Below are positions 63,333 to 64,000 of a DNA stretch of 64,000 nucleotides, in pieces (the stretch's first letter is position 1; each line of letters begins with the position of its first letter). The stretch comes from CAWBLP01 sp963721065. Its GTDB lineage: Bacteria > Pseudomonadota > Alphaproteobacteria > Acetobacterales > Acetobacteraceae. The notes below the pieces were generated by a model. The model was given only the letters and a program-made list of their open reading frames with translations, made no database searches and was not told the origin of the DNA. The translations under genes were made by a program, and so were the position numbers. The stretch is taken from the NCBI GenBank assembly GCA_963721065.1, contig CAVRHO010000002.1:1116001-1180000 (forward strand), written 5' to 3'.

Positions 63333-63715
63333 TGGGCGGCCTCCGCCGGGGTGAACACGGGGTAGGGCGGTTCGTCGCCCTCGGCGGGGTGGATGCGGGC
63401 TTTCACGCGCATGCCGATCTTTACTTCGGTGGCGGGGATGTCTTCGACGCGGCTCATCATGCGGTAGCCTTCGTCCATGTCGATCAGGGCGACGTTGTAG
63501 GGTTCGCCCTGGCGGGGGTGGACGACGGTGGTGGCATACACGGTGCCGAGGCCCTGGCTGACGCGCCATTCCAGGTCCGCCGCGCCGGTGCGGGGGGCGA
63601 TGACGCGGGGGTAGAACACCGCGGTGTCGGCGGAGGGGCTGAACTGGTAGGCGAGCTCGCCGCGCTCCAGGTGGGCGATGTAGGTGGCGAGGGGGGAGGC
63701 TGGGGCTGGCGGCAT
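63329..63715 (-). CDS. DUF35 OB-fold (Zn-ribbon-less) acyl-CoA-associated protein
   Basis: 128 residues. It has an N-terminal rubredoxin-like zinc-ribbon region in which the usual Cys pairs are missing (AYQFSPSADTAVFYPRVIAP), then the OB fold (GLGTVYATTVVHPRQGEPYN, VALIDMDEGYRMMSRVEDIP, IGMRVKARIHPAEGDEPPYP). Such proteins form complexes with SCP2-type thiolases and may feed or shape their active site. ATG at 63715 is the first start. It shares a 4-nt overlap with the thiolase gene. Confidence 0.85.
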   Translation of the reverse strand: MPPAPASPLATYIAHLERGELAYQFSPSADTAVFYPRVIAPRTGAADLEWRVSQGLGTVYATTVVHPRQGEPYNVALIDMDEGYRMMSRVEDIPATEVKIGMRVKARIHPAEGDEPPYPVFTPAEAAQ

Positions 63716-64000
63716 CGGGTGGTCCTTGGGGTGGGGGTGGAGCGCGGGAGGGTAGGGGGGTTTTGGTGGGGCGGGAAATGGGGGGCGGGCGAGTGTCGAA
63801 AGGGTGTTCTGGGTGGCAATCCGACGAAGTATTCCGTAGCGTCAGAAGCCGGGGAAATGGTAGTAGTTTCGGCGGCAGCGGCAGACTGCGAACTCGGCCC
63901 CTGAACCCCAGTTCACCTTACCCGGGCGTAACGCACTCTTGCCCGACTGATGTCAATATGTAGTACAGCGTTGCAATGCGTAAGGGGGCTTCGATCCCCT
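63716..64000. other. Gene-free end of window
   Basis: GC-rich leader of the DUF35 gene followed by a more AT-balanced stretch (63820-64000). I see no gene or complete RNA. Confidence 0.5.

Noticed and set aside
63820..64000. Possible tRNA or terminator at the window end
   Set aside because: No cloverleaf can be built; GGGGGCTTCGATCCCCT is a short hairpin-like string cut by the window edge and not interpretable.

Overview
The window is about two-thirds GC. It carries housekeeping and catabolic genes typical of an alphaproteobacterium, most likely a member of the Acetobacteraceae (Rhodospirillales). The basis is gene content and protein style (aspS, ftsK, rpmJ, etfBA followed by a 3-hydroxyacyl-CoA dehydrogenase, SPW-repeat and PRC-barrel proteins, and remnants of small families I associate with Acetobacteraceae). 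It is not based on a marker search. I found no rRNA, tRNA or CRISPR array.

Layout. 1-4.8 kb: TetR regulator (cut by the window edge), two SDR oxidoreductases, a TauD-type dioxygenase, a PAS protein and a Phd/VapC-type toxin-antitoxin pair. 4.9-18 kb: core genes (ftsK, SPW and PRC-barrel envelope proteins, aspS, cardiolipin synthase, an EEP-family phosphatase/nuclease, rpmJ, etfB-etfA-3-hydroxybutyryl-CoA dehydrogenase). 18.7-44.0 kb: one continuous 18-gene minus-strand operon encoding an extracellular contractile injection system (eCIS; a phage-tail-like particle of the Afp/PVC/MAC type). Most of its genes are joined by 4-nt ATGA/GTGA overlaps. 44.3-45.7 kb: two degenerate receiver-type regulators on opposite strands flanking four GTGCA repeats. 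45.8-47.2 kb: a transposase remnant and gene-free DNA. 47.2-51.5 kb: isonitrile hydratase-like protein, GlxA-type regulator and a BisC-type molybdoenzyme. 51.7-57.9 kb: an accessory patch with a BrnA-like antitoxin, a transposase/BrnT chimera, a proline-rich hypothetical, an HTH antitoxin-like protein, an inverted repeat, a leucine-rich-repeat gene with a 66-bp tandem array, and an HTH gene split by an in-frame stop. 58-64 kb: an alpha/beta hydrolase, a two-subunit CoA-transferase, a lipoprotein, and a thiolase with its DUF35 OB-fold partner.

The eCIS operon runs sheath, tube, hub-assembly-like zinc protein, Pro-rich protein, DUF4255 cap protein, small protein, AAA+ ATPase, DUF4157 giant protein, CIS-tube adaptor, LysM protein, gpD/gp27-like hub, gp5-like OB spike, PAAR-like tip, gp25, two large gpJ-like baseplate proteins, gpI-like tail protein and a DUF6519/beta-helix protein (the small protein lies between the ATPase and the giant protein). 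The most interesting gene is the 1475-residue DUF4157 protein. An N-terminal HEVVH-bearing eCIS domain and a long amphipathic helical core are followed by a compositionally distinct C-terminus ending in an HNH-nuclease-like motif. It looks like a cargo toxin of the particle, with no obvious immunity gene beside it.

Caution: at least ten otherwise normal genes carry one or more single-base indels. Four of these are an extra C directly after CAGTAC, and one of the four is in essential aspS. Many of the apparent frameshifts are therefore probably sequence errors rather than pseudogenes. They are annotated here as whole genes with the indel position stated.
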